A program made the translations under genes and the position numbers. A stretch of 64,000 nt of DNA from Gonocerus acuteangulatus (taxonomy: Eukaryota > Arthropoda > Insecta > Hemiptera > Coreidae): the NCBI GenBank assembly GCA_946811695.1, contig OX328124.1, positions 93,525,176-93,589,175 on the forward strand. Reading direction: 5' to 3'. A model generated the notes under the pieces. The model was given only the letters and a program-made list of their open reading frames with translations, made no database searches and had not been told where the DNA came from. This document shows positions 33,409 through 45,335 of this stretch, in pieces (within the stretch, counting starts at the first letter, position 1; the number at the start of each line of letters is the position of its first letter).

Positions 33409-34020
33409 AGAGTTTTCTGGTTAGAGATTGCAGATTGATGGAATTGATGCGCACACTGATCTATAATGTGCCAACCTCTTGGTGCCAAGTGAGTGTGAAA
33501 TAAAACTATAATAGCAAAATAATATTTTCTGGAATTTCAAAATAAGCGTCTTGCACATTCAAAAATATCGACGCACAGTGGGGCAAATGACCGATTTAGG
33601 AGAACAAAATTCCGAACTCTCATGGTCACTTTTGTAATCGAAACACTAATAATAGATAAGTAGTGAACATTTGGAGCCATTAAAGATTGAATTTGGTCGA
33701 GCAAAGCTTTAATTTTTGCAATTTGATCAAAAACACTCCCTCATCAAGAGTCAATTTGTTAAAAACATATTGCAAAACGCCAGCGTTTTTGTAGAATCAC
33801 GCATGTACCAAAAAAAAAAAAGATGTTTAAAATGTTGGATAAAGTTGGTTATAAAATAATTATGCATCATATCCCATTATTTCAAAGAACATGTTTTGTT
33901 TGAATTCGTACTTAATCTAGCCTAATGTTGCAAATTATGTACACTTTTATACTTTTAAGGCGTGCAAGGCATGTACTATTTTCTTATCTTTAAATTCTTA
34001 ATTATTACTTAAATAGTAAA
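33409..34020. other. No recognised feature
   Basis: AT-rich, nothing recognised. Confidence 0.35.
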
Positions 34021-34033
34021 AATAATATTAACA

Positions 34034-34196
34034 GGGGTCTCCCGTGGTCTAATGGCTAGCGCCTTGGATTCATAAGCGGTAGATGGTGGGTTCGACTCCC
34101 AACCTCCGGCAGGAATTTTATCATCCCACGGCTCGCTGGTGAAATTCCTCGCTACACCCTGGATGTCGGCGATAATGACCTAGATGTAGATGTGCC

Positions 34197-34232
<36 letters not shown>
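34034..34232 (+). mobile_element. tRNA(Glu-like) SINE, family A, copy 1
   Basis: Head with A-box TGGTCTAATGGC (34045-34056) and B-box GGTTCGACTCC (34089-34099), closest to tRNA-Glu by its TGGTCTAGTGGCTAG motif. The body contains GGCTCGCTGGTGAAATTCCT. The hairpin tail GGCGATAATGACC...GTGCC (34168-34196) leads into GTAAAA and a long A tail. A 13-bp duplication AATAATATTAACA lies at 34021-34033 and 34233-34245. The tRNA-like 3' half lacks acceptor pairing, so it is not a working tRNA gene. Confidence 0.93.
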
Positions 34233-34236
<4 letters not shown>

Positions 34237-34245
34237 ATATTAACA

Positions 34246-34639
34246 CTTACTGTTTAAATCTATGCTCATGCTTGGAGATTACCTTGTAGCCCTTCACTAT
34301 CGCACAAACAACTGTTTAGAAGCTTATTAATAAGCTAGACTTATTTGTTGCGAAATATTTGGACTCTGACCACTTTGCTTGTCAACAGTGAGCGTACTGT
34401 TTTTGAACCCCAAGACACTTGTGTTTACATTGCTAATAGTATTCATCTCTAAATGCGACTTTTATTTTTTGACTTTTGCTTTCCTAAATCGGTCATTTAC
34501 CCCAATGTGCGACGGTTTATTCCATACATTCCCAGAAGAAAGGCTAAACATAAATCGAAAATATTTTATATATTATACTTACAAAAAAAATCCATAAATA
34601 GAAGAACTATAAAGTAAATCCAGACAGTTACGTGCCTCG
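34246..34639. other. No recognised feature
   Basis: AT-rich, no gene. Confidence 0.35.
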
Positions 34640-34750
34640 ATAAAATGAAACAATACTCGAGAACGGACATAGAGGAAAGTTTATTGAGCAAGTTTCGAAC
34701 AGGAGTCCGTAGGGACCTGCCCAACTGATGCTCCTATACCACTTCCAACA
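34640..34750 (-). mobile_element. Possible PLE-like 3' tail remnant
   Basis: Minus strand: GCAGGTCCCTACGGACTCCT, TTCGAAACTTGCTCAATAAA. The order (short stem, CGAAAC, then AATAAA) parallels the PLE tail at 869-915. The CUGANGA box is not intact. Confidence 0.4.
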
Positions 34751-34910
34751 ACTATGACGTATAACATCTACCCTCAATTCCTGGATTCTTTCCTTTCACT
34801 CCATTATCACTACTATCTTCTTATTTGGAGGCTTATTCCAGGGACATGATAAAGATGAAGGATTATCTGGAGCAGGGTATATTTAGGTAAAGGATATTTA
34901 AATGGATATA

Positions 34911-35991
34911 CAGGGTGTCCCAGTATATGTGTCCACCCCCTTTTCCTCCTAGAGTTGTTGGAATTTCGAAATGAAACTTGGTAGGTCCTAGTTATGTTGC
35001 ATGAGGTTTCTTTTAAAGGCTTAGTTGACTGTAACATTCTCCAGTTGTTCTCCAGCGCATCTAACTCTTGATTTTCTAATGGCATCAGGTATTTTTATGA
35101 CGAGTTCTGCTAGAAAATTTAATTTTAAGACTAATTTATTCCAAGACATTTTTTGATCCGACGCACCATTTGCGCGTAAAACGCAAAAAACTGAAAAATA
35201 TCTAAATTCCTATTTATCACTGAAACCAAGCCTTTTACGTAAAAACACCTCGATACAAACGTTGTAGCTTATTAATTTTGCTTTCAGGTGGTACCAAGAT
35301 CAAAGTTGTAGGTTTAATATTTAACGGGATATTATGAATGAAAAATATACCTTAAAAGTTTTAAAAAGTAACAATTCAGAAAATCGATATGAATAGAAAA
35401 AAAAGTAGCTGACATAAACAATAAAAAAAAAGTACTTATTTACTTTATGAAAAAAAGTATATAAAAATTATTATAAAACAGAACAGAATAAATTTATTTT
35501 TCCATATGAAATTATTATATCATAAAACTAAAAAAAAAATTTGCCTTTGTTTTCATTCATAATACCCCGTTAAATATTTAATCTACAACTTTGATCTTGG
35601 TATCATCTAAAAGGAAAATTAATAGGCTACAACAGAGGTGTTTTTACGTACAAGGCTTGGTTTCAGTGATAAATAGGAATTTGTCTACAAAAGGGCGATA
35701 TTTTTCAGTTTTTAGCGTTTTACTCGCAAACGGTGCGTCGGATCAAAAGATGTCTCGGAATAAATTAGTCTTAAAATTAAATTTTCTATCAGAATTCGTC
35801 ATAAAAAATACCTGCCGCCATTGAAAAATCAAGAGTTAGATGCGCTGGAGAAAAACTGGAGAATGTTACCAAGTCAACTAAACCTTCAAAAGTAACCTCA
35901 TGCAACATAACTAAGACCTACCCAGATTCATTTCGAAATTCCAACAACTCTAGGAGGAAAAGGGGGTGGACACATATACTGGGACACCCTG
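34911..35991. mobile_element. Long-TIR foldback, CAGGGTGTCCC termini, TATA flanks
   Basis: CAGGGTGTCCCAGTATATGT starts at 34911 and its inverted counterpart ends at 35991. TATA flanks both sides (34907-34910, 35992-35995). Arms of about 430 bp each include GATCAAAGTTGTAG/CTACAACTTTGATC and GACGCACCATTTGCG/CGCAAACGGTGCGTC. The roughly 200-bp centre is AT-rich. There is no transposase. Open frames inside (34813-35085 minus, 35591-35824 plus) sit in the arms and are not genes. Confidence 0.85.
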
Positions 35992-35999
35992 TATAGATA

Positions 36000-36539
36000 C
36001 ATCATTTACTAGAATATCAGCGACATAAATACAATACTTACAAAAACGGAGAGATTTTTTTTTTTAATTTTTTTTTTTTTTTTGAGCACCCGCAACGAAG
36101 GCGATTCAAATATTTGTCCGGTTGCATAATAATTATAAATTCGATTACACAATAATACAACTATACAATTTTATATATCCATCGAATTACACAAATAATC
36201 GAGTTTTAGAATTTATATGTTTCATACTGTAATGTTTGAGATATCAATATACATCCGCACTTACATGGTAATATTTGTGGTTTCCATTGAAATTAGCCTT
36301 AAATGAACCTTCTTGTGTTGTTTTAAAATGTGGAGGATCTTTTTAAGTTCCTAAAACGTAATTTATATTGCTCACAAATTAAAGTGGACCACTCATAAAA
36401 AGATAGGTAAAACTCTTTATTAACCATACCTTACGAATCCATTTGTAATGGTATTTTTTTAACAAAAACATAAATAGACCAAACAAAAGAAAAATGTATT
36501 TTTTAAATAAAAAAACTTTACAAAATAAATATTTAAATT
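36000..36539. other. No recognised feature
   Basis: Poly(T)-rich and AT-rich. No element ends recognised. Confidence 0.35.
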
Positions 36540-36550
36540 GCAGATATTGT

Positions 36551-36662
36551 TTTTTTTTTTTTTTTTTAATTTGTGTTTTTAGACATATGTCAACCACATG
36601 GGTCATGGATGTCTCAGTTAGAAGACTTGTTTGATCTTATATATGTCAATTGGCATATAATA
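36551..36662 (-). mobile_element. Truncated SINE, CCATGACC hairpin variant, with target duplication
   Basis: Minus strand: about 50 bases, then AGACAT pairing with ATGTCT (36614-36609 and 36586-36581) around CCATGACCCATGTGG, then TAAAAACACAAATT and poly(A). The flanks carry GCAGATATTGT (36540-36550, 36663-36673). No tRNA or 5S head remains. Confidence 0.85.
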
Positions 36663-36673
36663 GCAGATATTGT

Positions 36674-37164
36674 TTTTTATTTGACTTAAACTTCCTTCAG
36701 TAGGGTGCTTGATCTCTTTTTAGCCCAGTCATAAATTAAGGAAAAAAAGTTTCACAAAACACAAGTGGAAACAAACAAGCTTCTCAGCCTCGCAGTAGAG
36801 AATGTTGTTTTAGTTTTTTATTTCTTTAACATCTTACAAGTGTTGTTAAAATATTTTATTTAAAATTGAGAAAAACCTCATATCCACCATGTAAGCAAAA
36901 TGATAAAATGTTTGAATTTCCTTAGGTGATCCACATTAATTTGTGAGCTGTTTATTCTTAAAACTGAATTAAGTCAATGCATGTAACTAATCACGATATC
37001 AACAGAGTTGTTTCATACCGCCCTAACTGTTGTTGATTACCGATTCTACTTACTCAATAATCCAAAACAATTTAGACAAGAATGGGTACGAGCTAAAATC
37101 AGTCAGTAATAAACTAAATTTATCAAATATATATGAATTATATACATATATTAAATATTATATA
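36674..37164. other. No recognised feature
   Basis: AT-rich, nothing recognised. Confidence 0.35.
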
Positions 37165-37567
37165 TATTAGGCTTCTTGTGGAGAAATATTCGGGACGTTG
37201 CGGATAAACTGGCATTTTGTGCGCTCTACACCAGCCGTATACAGCTGGGGATATCAACAGACTGGAGAGAATTCCAAAGAAGGTTCCAGCGATTTCTCGA
37301 AAGAAATCTTGTTCTGAGACCGCAGTGTCTTTAGAACCTTTGGAGATCCGAAGACAGCGTGCGGACCTTCTATTCGTCTATAAATTATTACAAGGAGAGC
37401 TGGACTGTCCCGAACTCCTCGCATTAATCCCATTGCACGTTCCTACAGTCACGCTGAGAAGATCTAGTCAATTCGCCACGGTACAACATAAGACTCGACA
37501 CTCACAAGGGGAGTATACAGCGATGTCAAATGGTGGTCACCGATTTGGACCAATTTTTTTCTGGTGA
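37165..37567 (+). pseudogene. CR1/Jockey-like LINE C-terminal remnant
   Basis: Frame: QPYTAGDINRLERI, then LEPLEIRRQRADLLFVYKLL and QGELDCPELLALI. The combination of WxPYxxxDIxxIE and LExRRxRxDLxxxYKI is diagnostic of the C-terminus of many LINE reverse transcriptases. Here W has become H or Q, and the catalytic domain is absent. Confidence 0.75.
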
Positions 37568-38585
37568 TTCTACATAGAAAAATAGTCCACTCGTGTCCGA
37601 GCGCCCCGTCCAATGCGCCTTAGGAGCCAAGAAATAAAATAAAATAGGTTGAAAGTGCTTCATTTTTTATATCCAGTTTAGAAAATGATATCGACATGAT
37701 TCTTTCACCAATTCATTTGTTTTATAGAGAAGATTAAAAGAAAAATATAGTCGTTAAACAATAATTTATATTTCATCGAATATATTCAAAAATATGCTTA
37801 CGTTTTCAAGTAAACTAGTATTATACATTTTTTTACACCAAAAAAAAAAATAGCAGATTTAAAATCAGCACCCCAAGAAACCCTAATATAGTGAATATCA
37901 TTGAAAACAAAAAATAATGATTTTTCCCTGTCTGGAAGAGGCTAAATATTTGTAAGCGAAAAAGTAATGTAACGTTTTAGAATTCAATATCTTGAGAATT
38001 CAATATCCCCTTGAGATAATTCGATTTTTACGTCATTGAAATCTTTCGAAAGAAGATAGACTCCTTTTTCTAACCATATAAATGACTATTGTATTATCTC
38101 AAATGATACTTGCGAAAAATGGTTCTCAAAATAAAAATAAAATGTAAACTTTTTTGCTTATAAAGCCAATTCCAGAACACGTAGAATCATTCCGATTGAA
38201 CGAAAATGTGTCAAATTATGGCCTTTATTGACCCTCCAAGTTTGGTTTGAATCGAGTACATATTCTTTGAAATATGGCCGGATTGGTGAATCTTTAACAA
38301 AATTTTAAGGGTCCCCCTTAGCAAAATTTAAAATACATTTTTTTTTATTTTTCTAATATTCCCAAAATTTGAGTTTAGGGGTTTTTCAATGTGCTAAAAA
38401 CGAATCTGACATCCGTTTTTAAATAAAAAATTGTTTTACATACTCGACTCTATAGAAGTCATGATTCTGCCAAAATATTCCATATACATTTAAAAAGTTA
38501 TCGATTATAAAAAAAATTTTGATTTAAAAACGGATGTCGGATGGCCGAGGCTGTAATTGTTGTAAATGATAAATAAATAAATATC
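37568..38585. other. About 1 kb without recognised features
   Basis: AT-rich. ACGGATGTC and similar short repeats only. No gene. Confidence 0.35.
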
Positions 38586-38749
38586 CAGAAGGGTCTAGTT
38601 GTGGATAACGCCTTCGGAATTCTCATGTATGGGATTGGGTTCGTGTCCCTTCTGCAGCCAAGCATTTTTCCCATCTCAGGGCCCGTTGTGAAAAGTCCCT
38701 GCTGTATCATGGATGTCGGCGCTAATGGCCTAGAAGTCGATGCGCCGTA
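38586..38749 (+). mobile_element. tRNA-like SINE, family A, copy 2 (diverged)
   Basis: Decayed A-box GGTCTAGTTGTGGATAACGC and B-box GGTTCGTGTCCC. Body CATCTCAGGGCCCGTTGTG. A perfect hairpin tail CGGCGC/GCGCCG (about 38716-38746) with loop TAATGGCCTAGAAGTCGAT, then GTAAAAATAATAAAA. Confidence 0.85.
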
Positions 38750-38815
38750 AAAATAATAAAAGAACAAAAAAAAATATTGAAATCTTCTTCTTCTTCTACC
38801 TCCTCCTTGAGGCTT

Positions 38816-39210
38816 TCAGCGTGGAGGTGCCTCAGTCCATACCAGCCAAGCATCACGGTCCTTGGCCAGCGCCTTCATGGAGGTGTGATCCATCCACGTT
38901 AGCCTGGGTCTGCCCCGCGGGCGTCTTCCAGTTGGCCTAGCTTCGAAAAACTTCCTGGGACCCCGATCTTCCTCCATTCGACAAAGGTGGCCAAACCTTT
39001 TCAGCTGCCTCTTTTCGACTGCTTCTTTTACAGCTGAAACTCCCAGGTCCTCTCTTATTCGCTGATTTCTAAGCAGATCTCTTCTGGTTCGGCCAGCCAC
39101 TCTCCCCAGGTATCTCTTTTCTGTGGCTGTTACTCTGCTCCAGTCCTTGTACAGTGGGACCCAGCTTTCACTTCCATAGAGAAGAGTAGGTAGGTATGTA
39201 AGTAGGTTAA
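38816..39210 (-). pseudogene. RTE-like LINE reverse transcriptase C-terminus
   Basis: Minus frame ending at the stop 38816-38818: LLYGSESWVPLYKDWSRV, TATEKRYLGRVAGRTRRD, KRQLKRFGHLCRMEEDR and GRRPRGRPRLTWMDH. These are the hallmark C-terminal blocks of RTE-type (craniofacial-development-protein-2-like) LINEs. Past the stop comes a GAAGAAGAAG tail (38787-38800), fitting the short-repeat 3' ends of such elements. The frame runs on upstream into (TA)n, so the catalytic region is lost. Confidence 0.85.
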
Positions 39211-39212
39211 GT

Positions 39213-39216
<4 letters not shown>

Positions 39217-39257
<41 letters not shown>
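39217..39257. repeat. (TA)n microsatellite
   Basis: Truncates the RTE-like remnant. Confidence 0.95.
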
Positions 39258-39260
<3 letters not shown>

Positions 39261-40303
39261 ACGTGTACATGTAATATGTTTGTGTATAAGTGCACATAAG
39301 TACGTGTGTAACCGTACATGTATCCTGGAAAATGTTCTGTTTCTCATGTAATGCAACCGAACGAATGACGAAAATGTCCTTGGTTGAGTAAGATTTGTCC
39401 TTGTGACCAGCTCCCCTTCATTAAAACAAGGATAGCACAGCTATTATTAAGGCCAATTGCTTGTTATTTAGCTCCATTACACAACAATTATTTCTCGATG
39501 CTTTTCTTATTTTGTACATCTCTGTTGCCAGGGCCTTAGAACGCCTTTTTGCTTCCTGATAACTCCAACTATCGAGTAAATAGACTGACCCCTATATCTA
39601 TTGAAGATTCATTTACTGAATGTCTTAAACAGTGGTGATTTAATTTACTAAATTGATTTTTCTTCTACCATTTCTACAAATACTCTATATATTCAAAAGT
39701 TTTAATAAATATTAAATTAAAAAGACCGACTCACAGGAACTGCGTCATCCTAAAGCGTTTCCGTTCATATATAATTAGTAGGTTATGATCTTTTGTGAAA
39801 AATATAAAATAAAATCATGAATTGAAGGAAGTTTAAACTTCCTAAAACTAACAGTATCTTAAGCGTAAATTAATCCATCCTCTTTCATATACATGCAGAT
39901 TTCTAACAAAAATGAATATTAGCTTTTCTAGTCATTATAAAGTGGTGTGGATAATAATATGAGAATGAAAGTAGCAAATGAATATCAAAATCCTGAATAA
40001 TAAATTAGGGGCGATAATTGCGATTACCAAACGAATCGCTGAGACCAATGACTGAGGGAACTGAAAATGTTTTGTGAAATTAAATACATCTACGGCGCAC
40101 AGTGGGGTATAGGACTGTTATTCTTGGCCAAAAATATTTCTGATGCCTAATTCATTTTCTTTGATCATATACTCTGAAAAATAGGTCATATATGATTTCA
40201 GTAATGGGTTTTAAGGCAATAATAGGATTTTATTGTTTTAAATAATTTATAATTGTTAGGTATAATACGAATATTTTTATGAAGTTACTATAAATGTTAA
40301 CAG
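39258..40303. other. No recognised feature
   Basis: AT-rich, with the inverted minor repeat near 39724-39768 noted at 20956. No gene. Confidence 0.35.
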
Positions 40304-40457
40304 ATTACACACACACACACACACACGCAGACACGCCTACACACACTCACCCCCCCACACACACACACTCACCCCCCCCCCCACACACACACACACGCAG
40401 ACACGCCTACACACACTCACCCCCCCCCCCCCACACACACACACACACACACACACA
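40304..40457. repeat. Compound (CA)n/poly(C) array with approximately 55-bp duplication
   Basis: Two blocks of the form ACACGCAGACACGCCTACAC plus ACTCACCCCCC, each followed by CA runs, so a higher-level duplication exists within the microsatellite. Confidence 0.85.
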
Positions 40458-41527
40458 ATACACCACTTTCTTGAAATCACTCAGAAAGTATTGCCAATTT
40501 TGAATAAGCATCCTTGTATTTATTTTCACGGGATGGGAGCTAGCTTTTTTTTATATTCTTCAATATATCACCAGCTTGAGGATTACCTTCAGAATTGCAT
40601 TTGTGTAGCATACAGCAATTCCACTGCCGTCTGTAGTTGTAACTTTTCTCTTTTACTGTCTTCGACTCCGCTCACTGGATTCTTCGAATCTATAAAATGG
40701 TTGCCACTCTCTCATTTTTGCCCTTGGTAACAATAATGTACCCTGAAGCCACACTTCATTTTTTTTTGTACAAAAATATCTTCTTTTTAATGCACTGCCA
40801 TCCATTTTTATTTAAACTGTGATTTGAAACGAGAAAATGTGTGTTTGATTTAATTTACTTGTTTTTCTGGATAATTGTCATATTTTAACAAATATGACAT
40901 GAGGCCATTAGTACATCTAGTTGTTCTTTATAACCAAGTTCTTTTTTTACCCATGATGTCAAATACATTTTGTCTAGTCATTATTTTGACTCCGGAAAAC
41001 AACGAACATAAGAAATGTATTCATGATATTAACTGGCATGTACACGCATATCCGCGCGAATCCGCGATTTCTGATTATATATTCTTAAAGCTGAATACTT
41101 CCTTTCAATATTGATATAAAAACATCAGGTTGGAAATGCTTGGATGTATAACAAAAACCTTCAAGTTATGTCAAATTTGACGTTAAAAGGGCCAAAAGAT
41201 TTAATATTTTCTTTTGTGGCTAAACTAATTAACAAATGGCCTAATTATTGGTAAAAATCAGTAAATATACTCTCGTTTATCTGCCTTAGAGTGATCCATA
41301 ACCAAAATTGTAATACAAATTCCAAACTCGCGAAAAATTAATTTTTTACAGAGATAAATATACGGAGGAAAGTTAACAAGCCTGTGTCCTATTAAAAACT
41401 GTAGACTTTGTTGTGATACACCTGGCTTACGGGTAATGCCAGGACAGGTATTAGCCTTACATGTTGTACACAAACTATTGAACTATTTTTAGCAGTAATT
41501 AATTTTCGTCTCAGTTAACTCGAAAAA
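40458..41527. other. About 1 kb without recognised features
   Basis: AT-rich. Open frames of 79 codons at 40491-40730 and 40875-41114 have no recognisable family. Confidence 0.35.
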
Positions 41528-42019
41528 TGACTCCAGTTAAAATTTATATATATATAGTTATATATGTGTCCGTTAACACGATACCGGCCTTAGCTTTTGT
41601 TTCTTCCCCACGAAACTTAATATGTAGTATTCCCCGATCAAACGATTGAACGAGTTAACCAACAAAATCAGTCCATCTGGAGAGGGGGTTTACTCCGGAG
41701 CCAAAGTAGTTATTTGCCAATACCATTCGTAATTTTTGTTATATTTCAACGAAACTCGTTATTCGTCTGGTCAACTAAAGAGAAAAATGTGTTGTAAAAA
41801 AAAACTAAATCGGTTCATTAGCAGGGAGGGTTTACTCCGGACCCAAATTACTAATTTGCTCATACCGGTCGTAATTTTTGCTGTATTGTAACGAAACGCG
41901 GTATACGTCCTGGGTATCTAATAAGGAAGAAGTGTTGTAAAAATCGGTCAATCGGAAGGGGGGATTTACTTTGTACTATGTTTGAATTGAATTGAAACTG
42001 GTGTTATTTATGTTTTTAT

Positions 42020-42079
<60 letters not shown>

Positions 42080-42172
42080 TTATTTTAACCAATTTATTCA
42101 GGAATGCACTCGACATAACCCAATTCTGAGGAAAGTGTTTAGTTATGCAGCTCCTGCGTGACGGACTTTTTC
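41528..42172 (-). repeat. F1 repeat family copy with three internal units
   Basis: In reverse: CCAGTTAAAATTTATATATA, GTGTCCGTTAACACGATACC, then three diverged units of about 130-140 bp, each with TTTACTCCGGASCCAAA, CATACCNNTCGTAATTTTTG and ACGAAACNCG. Then (TA)n at 42027-42077 and GAGGAAAGTGTTTAGTTATG, CAGCTCCTGCGTGACGGAC. Confidence 0.8.
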
Positions 42173-42460
42173 TTGAAACAATTTGGATTTTTTGACTTAA
42201 AATGCTACATATGTTTAACTAGCACCCCGAGAAAACTCGGGTATACGTGCCATTTAGATGTTACTATGATCTCGATAACCCGGGCGCTAAAAATTTTAAA
42301 ATATATTCAATGAAGTTGCTTGTAATATTATTTATTTAGCTCTTATTATCAATGAATAATTAGACTACACGTCAGACTTACTTTTGCCTTTGCTCGTTAT
42401 TATTTTTTTTTATGGCTTCATTGAACCCCAACTTAATTCGAATAATGTTATGAGCTGCAG

Positions 42461-42463
<3 letters not shown>
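42173..42463. other. No gene; CTAGCACCCCGAGAAAACTC start-like motif
   Basis: An ACTAGCACCCCGAGAAAAC motif near 42218 resembles the ACTAGCT...CCCG motif at 44264 and 63842 associated with F1. Otherwise unannotated. Confidence 0.35.

Positions 42464-42531
<68 letters not shown>
42464..42531. repeat. (TA)n microsatellite
   Basis: About 34 TA units. Confidence 0.95.
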
Positions 42532-42534
<3 letters not shown>

Positions 42535-43060
42535 CAGAGTTTAAATAAACATTAGGATTAAAAAAATAAATAGCTATTTGAGAATGTTAGATTGATAAAG
42601 GTCAGAGTAAAAACATAAATATTTCTACTAAAAATTAGTATTTGTTGACTAGACTAAAGCTGGTAGTGTAAAGGAGAATTAAAGCCCTTTACTTAAGTTG
42701 TTTAGTAGCTAGAAGCAGGGAAGTTAGCTCATTAAGCGTTCCCAGAGGGGAAAATGATTCAAAGTGAGTATATAGCTAGGATGAGTCGGCTTTATCCTGC
42801 TCATCCTTTATTTTACAAGCTTATCAACAGAATTTTACAAAGAATTGACATTAATTTACATTATACAGGTTACCGTAAGCAGATTCATTTGAGTTATGTA
42901 GTACTTAAACAAGCTCAATCTATTCCCTTAAACAATTCATAAAATACATACGAGTATATATATATACAAAATATAACCTTCATAATTATAACGTTTAATA
43001 AATGTTAAGTTACCGACAGATCTCTTTTGACCGTCTTGATAATAATAAAAATTATTGGCC
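42532..43060. other. No recognised feature
   Basis: Short open frames only. Confidence 0.35.
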
Positions 43061-43099
43061 ATTATAGCCCAGGCGTCGGTGTGCCGTAAAAAAAATAAA
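43061..43099 (+). mobile_element. 5'-truncated SINE hairpin tail (old copy)
   Basis: GGCCATTATAGCCCAGGCGT then CGGTGTGCCGTAAAAAAAAT aligns with the family A/5S tail. The stem is partly decayed and no head is present. Confidence 0.6.
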
Positions 43100-43327
43100 T
43101 ATATAACAAATAACAATGTTTATTTAATGCGTTATACATACTTGCAATAATAAATGAATAATCAGCAATACAACATAAATATTAAATAAATCTATATTAC
43201 AAATATTTCAATTTGTAAATGGAAAAAAATTTGCAACACTTTAACTATTTAGAATTTAGAAGTTATATTGGGAAATTAAATATTGTTTGTAGTTTCATTT
43301 TATATAACTTACTAGATTCTTCCAGTT

Positions 43328-43555
43328 TTAACTATTTAATATAGTCACCACCTCTTGGTGATTCAGAGTCCTTCGATGAAAATGGATTAATCTAAACTCA
43401 TTAAGGACAAGACACACGTCAATGAAATGCAAGATATGTTCCCTAGCTTTCATATTACAAAACGAGAATTCTTTTGGTCTTTCTTCTCCATAAGGCTTAA
43501 AATTCAGCCTAATTTCTTCGGATCTTCCTCTGCATATGACGATTTTCTCCTTCAT
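43328..43555 (-). pseudogene. LINE C-terminal zinc-finger-like remnant
   Basis: Frame: EEIRLNFKPYGEERPKEFSF, then CNMKAREHILHFIDVCLVLN, EFR and HQEVVTILN. The (C)xxCxxxxxxxHFIxxC...R pattern followed by a hydrophobic ILN ending is typical of the last 70 residues of several LINE ORF2 proteins. The first cysteine appears as Phe-Ser-Phe-Cys, one Cys short. Clade not resolved. Confidence 0.6.
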
Positions 43556-44165
43556 TAAAAACCTCTCATTAAGTAGATATGAGCAAGGATGGTCAAGTTC
43601 CGGTTATAATACATGCCTCATAGACTTGTTAGCTTGTTTCATGAGGTTATTCAGGAAAATGCTCATAAAAAAATACGTAATGCATAGAAAAAATTGTATT
43701 AATGAATTTATCGTGCAATATTCACTCGATAAACCAACAGCAATATAAAATTTATACAAATCATTCCAGGAACAGATGATAACAAGAGGTACAACAAGAT
43801 TTGTGGCAAAAAAAACTAAAACTCTGGAAGATGTCGTCCTCACAGACACACACAGATATATTGTTGACACAAATGCAAAGTATCGAATTAGAAAAGTGGT
43901 GGGTGCCTTATAGATGACTTCATATATACTTTATCCTACGATATGTTTTAATTAGACTTAATGCACATTCGTTAGTTTCATTTTCTGTAATTGATAATTA
44001 TTTTTCTTTAATTTTCGAGAGTTTGCCACAACGGACATCAGTCCAACAGCAATGAGAAAAATTGAAAATGCAAAATGCGTTTTTTCACATTCCATACTTT
44101 GCATTTGTATCGAAGATTTATATATATAGAAAGATAAAAATTTCGGAATCTAGTTTGTATAATCC
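43556..44165. other. No recognised feature
   Basis: AT-rich. Overlapping antiparallel frames of 70-88 codons at 43536-43870 are unrecognised. Confidence 0.35.
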
Positions 44166-44530
44166 ATCAAAAATTCAGAACTTTTTCAAAAATTATTTTT
44201 TGAGTGCAGCCCCAATAGTTACCTTTCTCCGAAAACGTCTAAAAGTGTTCATTTATATTTGATACTAGCTCTGCCCGCGACTTCCTACGCTTGGATTTAG
44301 TTTATTTTTACAACATATTTTTCTATTAATATGTCCACAACGAATTCCGAGTTTTGTCGCAATACAACAATAATTGTGGCTAGGATGGACAAACTACATT
44401 GGGTCCGGAGTAAAACTCTCCATATAAACCAATTTTGCTGGTTAATAAATAACTGCAAAAATCATTTGCTAGGGAAATACTATATATCAGGTTTCGTGAC
44501 GAAAAAAAAACTCTGATGTGTATCGTGTTA
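44166..44530 (+). repeat. F1 repeat family copy spanning its 3' and 5' blocks
   Basis: TTTTTGAGTGCAGCCCCAAT and GTTACCTTTCTCCGAAAACG (3' block) are followed by GATACTAGCTCTGCCCGCGA and then internal-unit sequence (TTTAGTTTATTTTTACAACA, GGGTCCGGAGTAAAAC). The order shows that the blocks are joined head to tail. Confidence 0.65.
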
Positions 44531-45335
44531 ACGATAGTTCATGAAATGTTCGACGTGATTCTTTACATTGGCATAACTTTTTTATTTATGTACCGATTGA
44601 CATGAAACAAACACTAAATGTTAACATAATATAATAGTGAAAACTTCAACTAAATCGGATAAGCCGTTTCTGATATTAGCGAGCGCAGACAAACAGATAA
44701 ACAGACAAAAATTCTAAAAATCATTGTTTTGGATACTATTGCGTTGATAAGGGCGTCAATATTATTTTTTCCATATATCTTCCATGACCAGACAACGATC
44801 CGTTAGATTTTTATTGTAGGCATAGATAATTTAACATAATATTCGTTTGTAGTACTAAGAATTTTCGCAGCTCCCACTGAATGGATTTTTATGTTTGGAA
44901 AAAACAAAGAGAACAAACATTTCCCCTCAAAAGACCCGTGGTATCAGATGAAGGGCAGGACGGATGTGAGTAAGTTTTTTAATTAAACAGCGAGGTGCTA
45001 GAAGTTTATCGGCTAAAGTCTAGGGAGGGTGTTGTTGGGTTCTGATAGAATCGGCTAATCGGCTTAAAGACCCACTCCTTCAGGGTTACACATGTCATGG
45101 CTCCCTTTAACAGCTTATAAACTAACTTTAACATTCTACAACTATCTTACGCTCAAATCACTTTTTCCCTCTCTAATTCACCACATTTAAAGAAGACTAT
45201 TTGTCATATCAATTAAATCGAGACATTTATTAAAGTACAATTGCGAATGTATAATTTGGAATTCAAAATATAATATAATTTGTTCTCCAACTGCGTCATC
45301 TTTCCACGCCCGTTCTTACCTCCCCCCCCCCCCCC
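44531..45335. other. No recognised gene
   Basis: 44560-44720 (GATAAGCCGTTTCTGATATT, GCGAGCGCAGACAAACAG) is a phrase typical of interspersed insect repeats and may be an F1 extension. The rest is unrecognised. Confidence 0.4.

Noticed and set aside
34034..34110. Apparent tRNA-Glu gene (A- and B-boxes)
   Set aside because: It continues into a SINE body and hairpin tail with poly(A) and a 13-bp target duplication. The same applies at 62755.
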